Assembly (NCBI RefSeq): GCF_017329605.1 | Contig: NZ_JAFMTY010000021.1 | Coordinates: forward strand, 1 to 62,204 | DNA from: Alicyclobacillus fructus | GTDB lineage: Bacteria; Bacillota; Bacilli; Alicyclobacillales; Alicyclobacillaceae | Direction of reading: 5' to 3' | DNA length: 62,204 bases | Shown here: piece by piece, positions 56,329 to 62,204 of the stretch | Layout: each line of letters starts with the position of its first letter | How positions within the stretch are numbered: the stretch's first letter is position 1 | Program-made: the position numbers and the translations under genes | Notes under the pieces: model-generated | Database searches by the model: none | What the model was told of the DNA's origin: nothing | What the model saw: only the letters and a program-made list of their open reading frames with translations

Positions 56329-57657
56329 TCACACGTGCAGGAGTGTTTGCACAAGCGTGGCAAGCGTCAGCCCAATGAGAAGCGTCACCATCAGCCATCC
56401 CCAGATCCGGCCCCAGAGCTTGGTTCGATACGACCCCATGAGCGCCGGATCACTCGTCATCAGGACGAGAAAGATGAGTAGCGGCGTCATCAGAACGCCC
56501 CCGATGACCTGGGTGATGATCGAAATCAGGTTGAGCGGCATATGCGGAATCAGGATGGCGAGCGCGGCAACCGTCAAGCTCCCCACGTAGATTGCATAGA
56601 ACTTCGGCGCCTCTCGTACTTTGTCATTGAGGCTCTTGGACCAGCCAAACAGTTCGGCGATACTCCAAGACGACGAGAGCGAGACCGTGATCGACGCCAG
56701 AAATCCCGCGTCGAACAGGCCAATTCCAAAGAGCACTGCCCCGATCCGACCCACAGTGTGCTGCAGGCCGCTGATGATGTCCGAAGGGCCTAGACTGTTC
56801 ACGTTGTGAATGTGCCCATAGAGCGATGCACCACAGATGATAATCCCGGCCGCGATCACGACCTGGACGAGACAACCAAACGCCGTGTCGATCCGCCCAA
56901 GCCTGAGTTCGCGGGAACTGACGCCTTTGTCGATCACGCCGCTGCCTTGGAAAAAGATCATCCACGGGGCGATGGCGTTTCCGACCGTGGCGATGACAAA
57001 CCAGGTGACATCGCCTCGCAGAGACGCGGGGACATTCCACGTGGTAAACGCCCGTCCCAGCGCCTCTAGGCTGGGGTGCGTCATGGCGGCCACGACGAGG
57101 AAAACGATGTTCAGCGCGCCGATGACAAGCGCGATCCGCTCTTTCGTGAAGTAGCCGGTAAACAGCACGAACAAGACGACGAACACCAGACACAGGAGAT
57201 CAGCGAGCCACATCGGAATCCCGAGCATGGACAATCCAGCCGTCATCCCGATGAACTCTGTGATGAGGGTGAGCAGATTCTCGAAGGCGAGCGTCGTCAC
57301 GTGATAGATACCCCAAAACTTTCCGTATCGTTGATGCGCAAGCCTCGAGAATCCCTCCTGCGTGACCGCGCCGAGGCGCATACTCATCTCCTGCACGGTG
57401 AAGGTCAACACAGCGAGACATAGCACCAGCGGCACAAACAACCCGATGCCAAACTGAACGCCCGTGGCCGTGTAGGAGATCACGCCGCCCGCATCGTTGT
57501 CGGCCAATGCCGCAAGAAACCCAGGGCCTAGCAACACCCAGAACGACCACAGATAACGGCCCCATCCCTTTTTCGTACTCACGGACGCCATCCGATCCGC
57601 GTCGGATACGATGTCCGATCGCGCCTCCGTACGCGAAGTCGCCGAGCTCATGTCCAT
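56329..57657 (-). CDS. NRAMP-related metal transporter, second copy (NRMT-like)
   Basis: 442 residues. DNDAGG is at 53-58 and IAPWM at 229-233, the same NRMT-type binding-site substitutions as the neighbour, but the overall sequence is well diverged. Its N-terminal 30 residues are hydrophilic. ATG 57657 has GGGGGTG upstream. I see no M-box before it, so it is probably controlled differently; transcription could continue through the intergenic region into the M-box unit. Divergent XRE-type regulator next door. Confidence 0.8.
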   Translation of the reverse strand: MDMSSATSRTEARSDIVSDADRMASVSTKKGWGRYLWSFWVLLGPGFLAALADNDAGGVISYTATGVQFGIGLFVPLVLCLAVLTFTVQEMSMRLGAVTQEGFSRLAHQRYGKFWGIYHVTTLAFENLLTLITEFIGMTAGLSMLGIPMWLADLLCLVFVVLFVLFTGYFTKERIALVIGALNIVFLVVAAMTHPSLEALGRAFTTWNVPASLRGDVTWFVIATVGNAIAPWMIFFQGSGVIDKGVSSRELRLGRIDTAFGCLVQVVIAAGIIICGASLYGHIHNVNSLGPSDIISGLQHTVGRIGAVLFGIGLFDAGFLASITVSLSSSWSIAELFGWSKSLNDKVREAPKFYAIYVGSLTVAALAILIPHMPLNLISIITQVIGGVLMTPLLIFLVLMTSDPALMGSYRTKLWGRIWGWLMVTLLIGLTLATLVQTLLHV

Positions 57658-57830
57658 GCTTGCCCACCCCCTGCCGAACGCTCCGCATCCATGGGTCCAA
57701 AGTGATGCTTGCCGACGTATCCTATGCCTAGGAGGCGCAACAGGTGATGCAATGTGTTGCGAAAATCGAAACGCGCGAAACGCAGGCGACACATTCCGGC
57801 AACTGCGCGGGCGGACGAAGGTGAAACGAG

Positions 57831-58493
57831 ATGGGACGGCTCGAAGATACGGTGAAAGCCTTGTTGCGCGAGCGATCCATGTCGATGCGTCAATTGGCGG
57901 CCTCAACAGGCATCAGTGTCAGCACCATATCCAAAATGATCGCGGGCAAACAACGCGTGAATTTGGATTACCTGCGCCGCATGGCGGAAGCGCTGGACGT
58001 GCCCGCGGCGACACTCGCGGAAGCGGCCGGCCTGCCGCTCGCTCGAGACGAGGCGGCGCACAGTCGATCGCAGACCACTGGCGCCGAGATCGACACACTG
58101 CTCCATTATCTGGGGCTCGAAAAGATGGAAGACTTAAGAAAAGAAATTGAACGGGAACTGGAGAAATACGAGGTCTATGCGCAGACCGATGAGGGACAAC
58201 AACTCATCGCGGAGAAATACCATTCGAAACGCGGACAGATCCAGGGTATCGGTGGTTTCATACGCGATTTGGACGAAATGTACGCGCGATTCTCCCGCCC
58301 TGACACGCCCGAAGACGAAAAGAACATCTTGGCAAGCGGTATTTTGTATTTCTTGCTCGCCACAGACGCCATCCCGGATTACCTGGTCCCCGCGGGATAC
58401 GTCGATGACGCGATCGCCATGCAAATTGTGCGTGAACGTCTGGCACACCGCAGGAAAAAGGCGACGGATCAAGGTGACGGAGGAACGCCATGA
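57831..58493 (+). CDS. XRE-type HTH protein fused to DUF1232 (YkvA) domain
   Basis: 220 residues. Residues 5-65 form an XRE helix-turn-helix (MRQLAASTGISVSTISKMIAG, with AEALDVPAATLAEAAG after it). A charged linker follows, and the C-terminal third has ILYFLLATDAIPDYLVPAGYVDDAIAM, the DUF1232/YkvA motif. The combination is uncommon. It is divergent from the second NRMT gene and may regulate it, but no operator was proven. Confidence 0.8.
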   Translation: MGRLEDTVKALLRERSMSMRQLAASTGISVSTISKMIAGKQRVNLDYLRRMAEALDVPAATLAEAAGLPLARDEAAHSRSQTTGAEIDTLLHYLGLEKMEDLRKEIERELEKYEVYAQTDEGQQLIAEKYHSKRGQIQGIGGFIRDLDEMYARFSRPDTPEDEKNILASGILYFLLATDAIPDYLVPAGYVDDAIAMQIVRERLAHRRKKATDQGDGGTP

Positions 58494-58676
58494 GCGGCTT
58501 GTTCCGAATTTCGGTGACCTGTCGATTGCCAGTGAAAGAAATTTGAAAGAATTGAGCGCTCAAAAAACATAGAAGCAGGCTCCCGAAGACCCGGGAACCC
58601 GCGCCACAAAATGAGCCAAAATGGAGGCAAACAAATTGGTGAAGTCTTCTGTGGTTAACGTGAGGGGAAGAAACAC

Positions 58677-58698
58677 AAAAGGCGCGGAAACCCGCGCC
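58677..58698 (-). terminator. Terminator of tRNA-Leu
   Basis: GGCGCGG/CCGCGCC stem followed on the minus strand by TTTTGTG, five nt after the tRNA. Confidence 0.85.
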
Positions 58699-58702
58699 GT
58701 TA

Positions 58703-58786
58703 TGCCGGGAGCGGGACTCGAACCCGCACGGGGATACCCCCAGCAGATTTTAAGTCTGCTGCGTCTGCCTGTTCCGCCATCCCGAC
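58703..58786 (-). tRNA. tRNA-Leu (TAA)
   Basis: 84 nt on the minus strand. Acceptor GTCGGGA/TCCCGGC, anticodon arm CAGCAGA-CTTAAAA-TCTGCTG gives TAA, long variable arm as expected for Leu, T arm GCGGG-TTCGAGT-CCCGC. CCA is not encoded. Confidence 0.96.
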
Positions 58787-58816
58787 GAGAAATCCGCGAC
58801 GTGATGCGGTATTTCG

Positions 58817-58845
58817 ATTATCTCCGCACCACGAAATGTAGTCAA
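58817..58845 (-). promoter_or_regulatory. Promoter of tRNA-Leu
   Basis: TTGACT, 17-nt spacer, GATAAT on the minus strand; places the tRNA promoter between the tRNA and the recombinase gene. Confidence 0.75.
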
Positions 58846-58921
58846 GATTTTGTGCAGTCTGCTGTGGCTAAAGTCTCCCCCACCTACCCCAGAAGACTTC
58901 ACCCTGGGGAGGCAGAAATGG

Positions 58922-59833
58922 ATGGACATTACATGGCAGATGGCGCTCAAAGAATTCATGTTCACGAAGGAGGCTGAGGGCACCGCTCCATCCACGCTCC
59001 GTGGCTACCGTTATCACATCACCTCGTTTTTTGACGAGCACGGGGAGAAATGGCCTGACATCCCCAAGCTGAAGCGCGCCGTCGTCGCTCATTTCGCTTC
59101 GTTACGTGCGTCTTCCCCCGCCCATTACAACTTGCGTCGTGCTTATCTCAAGGCCTTCTGCGCGTGGTGTGTGCAGGAAGGTTACCTTGACCAGAACCCT
59201 GTCCAAATCCCGAAACGAAAGGATGAGGGCGCGAGCCGGAACATTGACGCCGAAACGCTGGAACGTCTGCTCGCGCTCCCAAATCAGCAGACCTACGCAG
59301 GCCGACGCGATTATGCGTTGATGTTGCTCCAACTCGACACGGGCATTCGCCCGGGAGAAGCGTTGCAACTCACCCCCGCAGACATCCGTTGGGACGCCCT
59401 CGAAATCCATGTCCCGTCCACTGTCGCAAAGACGCGGACAAGCCGTGTCGTGGTCATGTCTCCACAGACCTCAAAAGCGTTGCGGCGTCTCATGGCGTTA
59501 CGTCCCGATGATTGGGGCGATGACGTACCGCTGTTTGCGAGTGCAAACGGACGCCCGCTGCCCTCCAACGAGTGGTCGCACAAGCTTGCCGAGTACAGCC
59601 GCAAGCTTGGCGTCAAGGTGACGCCCTACATGCTGCGCCATACAAGCGCCATCATGTTTCTGCGCGGGGGAGGCAATGTGTTCGCCCTTCAGCGTCAGTT
59701 AGGCCACAGCTCCCTCGTCATGACCAAACGCTATGTTCACCTTGCCGACGAAGACCTGCACAAACAACATGCCATCGCCTCACCTGTGGCGCAGCTACTG
59801 CCCAGTCGAACGAGGGCGAGGCGGGCGCAATGA
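58922..59833 (+). CDS. Tyrosine recombinase/integrase
   Basis: 303 residues. N-terminal SAM-like core-binding domain (to about 100) and catalytic domain with Arg143 (TGIRPGEAL), Lys170, Arg239, His262 (LGHSS) and nucleophile Tyr271 (KRYVHL). The box II first residue, usually His in HxLRH, is Tyr236 (PYMLRH). ATG 58922 follows GGAGG by 9 nt; an earlier ATG at 58850 lacks a site. It is next to tRNA-Leu and starts a run of accessory genes, which suggests an integrated element; its stop overlaps the next gene's ATG. Confidence 0.88.
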   Translation: MDITWQMALKEFMFTKEAEGTAPSTLRGYRYHITSFFDEHGEKWPDIPKLKRAVVAHFASLRASSPAHYNLRRAYLKAFCAWCVQEGYLDQNPVQIPKRKDEGASRNIDAETLERLLALPNQQTYAGRRDYALMLLQLDTGIRPGEALQLTPADIRWDALEIHVPSTVAKTRTSRVVVMSPQTSKALRRLMALRPDDWGDDVPLFASANGRPLPSNEWSHKLAEYSRKLGVKVTPYMLRHTSAIMFLRGGGNVFALQRQLGHSSLVMTKRYVHLADEDLHKQHAIASPVAQLLPSRTRARRAQ

Positions 59834-60015
59834 CACAAGCGGAGTACGAGCGCGGTTTGCGGGAAACCATCGCCGCCTATGTCCGATTTGCCAATTATGC
59901 GCTATCGCTTCCTGCGGGGGAGGAGCGCGAACAAGCGCTGAGGGAACTGTCTTGGGCCAAGGAAAACGTCATGTGGCTTTGCGAATCGGAGGTGAAGCGC
60001 TATGACCGTCGTTGA
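59830..60015 (+). CDS. Small hypothetical protein of the accessory segment
   Basis: 61 residues, charged, MTQAEYERGLRETIAAYVRF. It starts in ATGA overlap with the recombinase stop, and its end overlaps the next ORF by 14 nt. No family recognised. Confidence 0.6.
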   Translation: MTQAEYERGLRETIAAYVRFANYALSLPAGEEREQALRELSWAKENVMWLCESEVKRYDRR

Positions 60016-60226
60016 ACGCCTGTTGGACCAGCGATATGAGACGCCGCCCTTCCCAGGGTCGAGCGTCGAATCCGCCTTAGAGCCGTTTCGCAACCTAGAG
60101 GATTATCTTCACCTCGAGGAGCGTGTTGCCCAATGTGTTGATTGCGCCGAACGAGCCGCGTATCTGCAGGGTTTGAAGGACGGAATCAAGCTCATGTGGG
60201 AACTGTGGAGGAGGGAATCCCAATGA
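60002..60226 (+). CDS. Small hypothetical protein of the accessory segment
   Basis: 74 residues, ERAAYLQGLKDGIKLMWELW near the C-terminus. The aromatic-x-x-G-x3-G-x2-L-x2-E-type ending is seen in short prophage and plasmid proteins, but I cannot name the family. Overlaps both neighbours, so it is in the same transcript. Confidence 0.6.
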   Translation: MTVVERLLDQRYETPPFPGSSVESALEPFRNLEDYLHLEERVAQCVDCAERAAYLQGLKDGIKLMWELWRRESQ

Positions 60227-60456
60227 CCAAGGGACAAAAGGAGACGTATCTGAAGGGAATCCAGACCGTCAAAGCTCGCGCTGCCCTTACCGTGGTCATC
60301 ACCGACATGATAGAGCGCTACTTGGAGGAGCACGATGAGGTCGACTTCAACGTCATCCACCACCTATGCACCACCATCGCTCCGGAGAAGCTCTACCAGC
60401 GCGTGTTAGAGGTCATGCAAGACGCCCACACCAAGGTCCAGCAGATGTCGTTGTGA
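60223..60456 (+). CDS. Small hypothetical protein of the accessory segment
   Basis: 77 residues, helical, MTKGQKETYLKGIQTVKARA. GGAGGGAATCCCA precedes the ATG, which overlaps the previous stop. A strong terminator follows at 60481, ending the transcript that begins with the recombinase gene. Confidence 0.6.
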   Translation: MTKGQKETYLKGIQTVKARAALTVVITDMIERYLEEHDEVDFNVIHHLCTTIAPEKLYQRVLEVMQDAHTKVQQMSL

Positions 60457-60480
60457 TGCAAAAGGACAAAGTGCGCCATA

Positions 60481-60516
60481 GGGGTGTGACGTGCGTGTCA
60501 CGCCCCTTTTTTTGTC
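60481..60516 (+). terminator. Terminator of the recombinase transcript
   Basis: Nearly perfect GGGGTGTGAC/GTGTCACGCCCC stem with TTTTTTT after it. Confidence 0.9.
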
Positions 60517-60756
60517 TAAGTGTTCCGTCCCGCTGTCCCATCAGGGTGACGAGCGATGGCAGGGTGCTATGCGTCCCTGCTCATCCCTCACCCGTAATGT
60601 AAGCGCTTGATTTTCGCGTATAAGGCAGTTGAATGACGCAGGGGATTAAACATACGCGAGAGTATGACCAATGCGTCAGAATGGCTTCTAGAGGGCTTGT
60701 GCGCGTATCCCGTCCTGACGACGTGTGGAAACGTCCTGCGCGAGTGCCTCTTCGCC

Positions 60757-60785
60757 TTGTCATGCGCTGCATGCTGGCATATGAT
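60757..60785 (+). promoter_or_regulatory. Promoter of hicAB with operator-like repeat
   Basis: TTGTCA, 17-nt spacer, TATGAT. The spacer contains the inverted repeat CATGC-GCT-GCATG (60761-60773), a candidate HicB binding site for autoregulation. Confidence 0.7.
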
Positions 60786-60804
60786 GAAACTACGTGGTGA
60801 TACT

Positions 60805-61071
60805 ATGAATGCTGCCCAGCGTCAAACACTGCGCGCCATCTTTGACGAGCCGGTACGTTCCGACGTCCGTTGGGATGCCATTGAGTCGCTGTTGCGCGCA
60901 TGTGGTGCGGAAATCACGGAGGGGCGTGGTTCGCGTGTGCGCGTGGCGTTGAATGGACGCCGCGCCGTCTTTCATCGCCCTCACCCTTCTCCTGTGGCCG
61001 ACAAGGGAGCGGTCAAGGCCGTGCGTCGGTTTCTCATCGAAGCGGGGGTGACGCCGGATGATGACGTATAA
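60805..61071 (+). CDS. hicA: HicA-family toxin (type II toxin-antitoxin)
   Basis: 88 residues. The dsRBD-like fold shows in WDAIESLLRACGAEITEGRG, VALNGRRAVFHRPHP and DKGAVKAVRRFLIEAGV. HicA toxins are ribosome-independent mRNA interferases. In the classical group the catalytic His lies in GSHH; here the site reads GSRVRV, a variant seen in a longer HicA subgroup. ATG 60805 is about 12 nt after the predicted transcript start; earlier ATGs fall inside the -10. Overlaps hicB by 14 nt. Confidence 0.82.
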   Translation: MNAAQRQTLRAIFDEPVRSDVRWDAIESLLRACGAEITEGRGSRVRVALNGRRAVFHRPHPSPVADKGAVKAVRRFLIEAGVTPDDDV

Positions 61072-61396
61072 GGGCTATATGGCGCATGTCGAATACGATG
61101 ACGAGGCCAAGGTCTTTCATGGGGAAGTCATCAACACTCGCGACGTGATTACATTCCAAGGCCGCTCAGTCGACGAATTGGAGCAGGCTTTTCGCGATTC
61201 CGTAGATGACTATCTCGAGTTCTGCCGCGAGCGGGGGGAAGAACCCGAAAAGCCGTACTCGGGGCAGTTCGTCGTTCGCGTCAGTCCCGAAGTGCATCGA
61301 GACATCGCACTTGCCGCCAAGCGCGCCGGAAAGTCCATGAACGCCTGGATAGCAGAATGTCTCGAACGGGACGCCAAGGCCGCGCTTGGCATGTGA
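61058..61396 (+). CDS. hicB: HicB-family antitoxin
   Basis: 112 residues. The N-terminal partial RNase-H-like fold is seen in YMAHVEYDDEAKVFHGEVIN with DVITFQGRSVDELEQAFRDS; the C-terminus (FVVRVSPEVHRDIALAAKRA, then SMNAWI) is an Arc-type ribbon-helix-helix that would bind the operator and neutralise HicA. GGGGGTG precedes the ATG. Confidence 0.9.
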   Translation: MMTYKGYMAHVEYDDEAKVFHGEVINTRDVITFQGRSVDELEQAFRDSVDDYLEFCRERGEEPEKPYSGQFVVRVSPEVHRDIALAAKRAGKSMNAWIAECLERDAKAALGM

Positions 61397-61405
61397 GCGG
61401 GGGAA

Positions 61406-61525
61406 TCATCGCCCCCGCCGCATTTGGCGTCTCAACTGCCGAATCCGAATGGAAAACGCGATGTCAATCGCAAGCCACAGCCCCGTCAAGGACGCCCAGA
61501 GGACGAACATCTCCTTCAGCCCCAT
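61406..61525 (-). CDS. 39-residue membrane peptide convergent with hicB
   Basis: ATG at 61525, stop at 61406-61408. Sequence starts MGLKEMFVLWASLTGLWLAI, one membrane helix, then a tail rich in Arg (RIRQLRRQMRRGR). A very strong AGGAGGTG stands six nt upstream. It ends 10 nt from the hicB stop, tail to tail. Too short for usual annotation cut-offs; function unknown. Confidence 0.6.
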   Translation of the reverse strand: MGLKEMFVLWASLTGLWLAIDIAFSIRIRQLRRQMRRGR

Positions 61526-61624
61526 CCAATCCACCTCCTCGCAGGAGTCGAGAATCACCTACCGCGTTGGAAAAACCCTCACCCTAACTGAGGGAATTAC
61601 GCCACACACGAAGAGGGGGGTGAC

Positions 61625-61701
61625 GGATGTCCATCGGATGTCCATCGGATGTCCATCGGATGTCCGCTGGACGTCCCATGGACGTCACGCGGGTGTCACG
61701 A
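61625..61701. repeat. Seven consecutive 11-bp direct repeats
   Basis: Units in order: GGATGTCCATC three times, then GGATGTCCGCT, GGACGTCCCAT, GGACGTCACGC, GGGTGTCACGA. The 11-bp period is close to one helical turn, so bound proteins would line up on one face. It lies in an untranslated stretch right of hicAB. Confidence 0.85.
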
Positions 61702-62015
61702 GCGAGAGACGCCAGTGAGCTATACACGCATTGAGGATGTCCATGAATGCGGACACCGTCGCGGAGAGCACTAGCGTCATCATCGCCGACTGGACAGCCA
61801 CCATAAATTCGCATCCGCAGTGAGGGCACTGAACTTTCCCCGTCCTTGCATGGGGTTTGTTTTAGATGACTGCCGCACCAAGGTCTCCGCAACCTATGGA
61901 TACCTTCCTCGTCTAACGCCGGGCGAGAGATTCAAACCACACGCCACGAACCGCCGCAGGGACCCATGGGGACCAGTGGGGTCCATGTGGTCACCGATGA
62001 ACTCCGGGGGGCGGT
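61702..62015. other. Region without a recognised gene
   Basis: Possible remnant of a minus-strand zinc-finger peptide (CPHCGCEFMVAVQ near 61790-61840) without start codon. Otherwise I see no feature. Confidence 0.4.
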
Positions 62016-62204
62016 ATGTTGCCGCACCCCACCATCGTCGATGATGGCCATTGTGTGCCTACTGGTGTGCCTACCAGTGTGGCTGCTCCCGCGCCTACTC
62101 CTGTGCCTACCGTGAAAATGGCAAAAAAGGAACCCGGACCTTCCCTTCGTCAATCATGGAATATCGTGGATATTCTTTCAGGAGGCTTCCTCTGCGACGA
62201 TGAC
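62016..62204 (+). CDS. 5' end of a hypothetical protein (partial)
   Basis: The ATG at 62016 follows GGGGGG by four nt and the frame stays open for 63 codons to the window edge. It begins MLPHPTIVDDGHCVPTG, with a Val/Pro/Thr/Ala-rich repeat (V-P-T and A-P-T units, residues 14-32) then a basic, polar part. No family recognised. Confidence 0.45.
   Translation, partial: MLPHPTIVDDGHCVPTGVPTSVAAPAPTPVPTVKMAKKEPGPSLRQSWNIVDILSGGFLCDDD

Larger units (their letters stand above)
60457..60804 (+). other. Gap between the small-gene run and hicA
   Basis: Holds the terminator at 60481-60516 and the hicA promoter at 60757-60785. A cre-like TGTAAGCGCTTGAT lies at 60598-60611 (one mismatch). I see no convincing gene in it. 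Confidence 0.5.

Noticed and set aside
58703-58786. tRNA-Leu as the attachment site of the recombinase
   Set aside because: The recombinase lies on the 5' side of the tRNA with the tRNA promoter between them, while most elements sit on the 3' side. No repeat of the tRNA end was seen to the right within the window, so the site is left open.
58621-58977. 118-codon plus-strand frame over tRNA-Leu
   Set aside because: It is simply the reverse of the tRNA and its terminator; no ribosome site and no natural composition.
60598-60611. cre-like TGTAAGCGCTTGAT in the accessory segment
   Set aside because: One mismatch at a conserved C and no carbon gene or promoter nearby; probably chance.
61625-61701. 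CRISPR array
   Set aside because: Units are 11 bp and directly adjacent with no spacers, and no cas genes are present.
61780-61850. Minus-strand zinc-finger peptide with CPHC
   Set aside because: The frame has no start codon before the Cys motif and a stop close upstream; at most a decayed gene.

Overview
The window looks like a GC-rich, spore-forming Firmicute, most like Alicyclobacillus or a close relative. This is inferred from gene content: infC-rpmI-rplT with an L20-type leader, a thrS T-box next to ytxC, cotJABC, FMN and Mg2+ riboswitches, CcpA-type cre sites, a Crh-like HPr, and malate:quinone oxidoreductase with 2-oxoglutarate dehydrogenase. Most of the window is ordinary chromosome, and the minus strand dominates from about 19 to 48 kb.

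Layout. 0-10.4 kb: a sugar-ABC ATPase plus crh pair under a cre site, a PucR-type regulator, ACT-domain malic enzyme, mqo and odhAB, so carbon control sits next to the malate and 2-oxoglutarate nodes. 10.5-15 kb: a plus-strand run of a PIG-V-like mannosyltransferase, a MoxR ATPase, a DUF58 protein and a membrane DUF4129 protein that has no transglutaminase core. 15-19.2 kb: manA, a 2-hydroxyacid dehydrogenase, an orphan zinc-finger anti-sigma-like protein, and a DMT permease behind an FMN riboswitch (candidate riboflavin importer). 19.2-24 kb: a five-gene sugar/polyol catabolic operon (two Gfo/Idh/MocA dehydrogenases, three TIM-barrel isomerases). 24-31.9 kb: small spore-type and membrane proteins, a TrmH enzyme, an efflux protein, proline iminopeptidase with an amino-acid permease, cotJABC and a DUF212 protein. 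31.9-34.2 kb: an rRNA methyltransferase and the infC operon. 34.3-37.1 kb: a YeeE/TsuA-type sulfur transporter, a methyltransferase and an atypical CDF protein. 37.3-40.6 kb: thrS with T-box, and ytxC. 40.7-48.9 kb: pepF, galM, xylB, xylA with XylR-type and cre sites, an MFS transporter and a phosphoesterase. 49-53.5 kb: tRNA-Val, a heme-oxygenase-fold oxidase, a thioesterase, a holin-like protein, an SDR, a lipoprotein and a uracil permease. 54-57.7 kb: two NRAMP-related transporters with the DNDAGG / IAPWM signature of the Mg2+-type branch, the first behind an M-box riboswitch.

From about 58.9 kb rightward the character changes to a mobile or accessory segment next to tRNA-Leu: a tyrosine recombinase, three tiny overlapping genes, a hicAB toxin-antitoxin pair with its own promoter, a 39-residue membrane protein missed by length cut-offs, and seven consecutive 11-bp repeats. 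The right end is open.

The most interesting points are the M-box-controlled NRMT cluster, the FMN-riboswitch DMT permease, the msmX-crh-cre unit, the probable ATC start of cotJC, the DUF4129 protein without transglutaminase, and the phased repeat next to hicAB. All calls come from reading the sequence; no database search was run.
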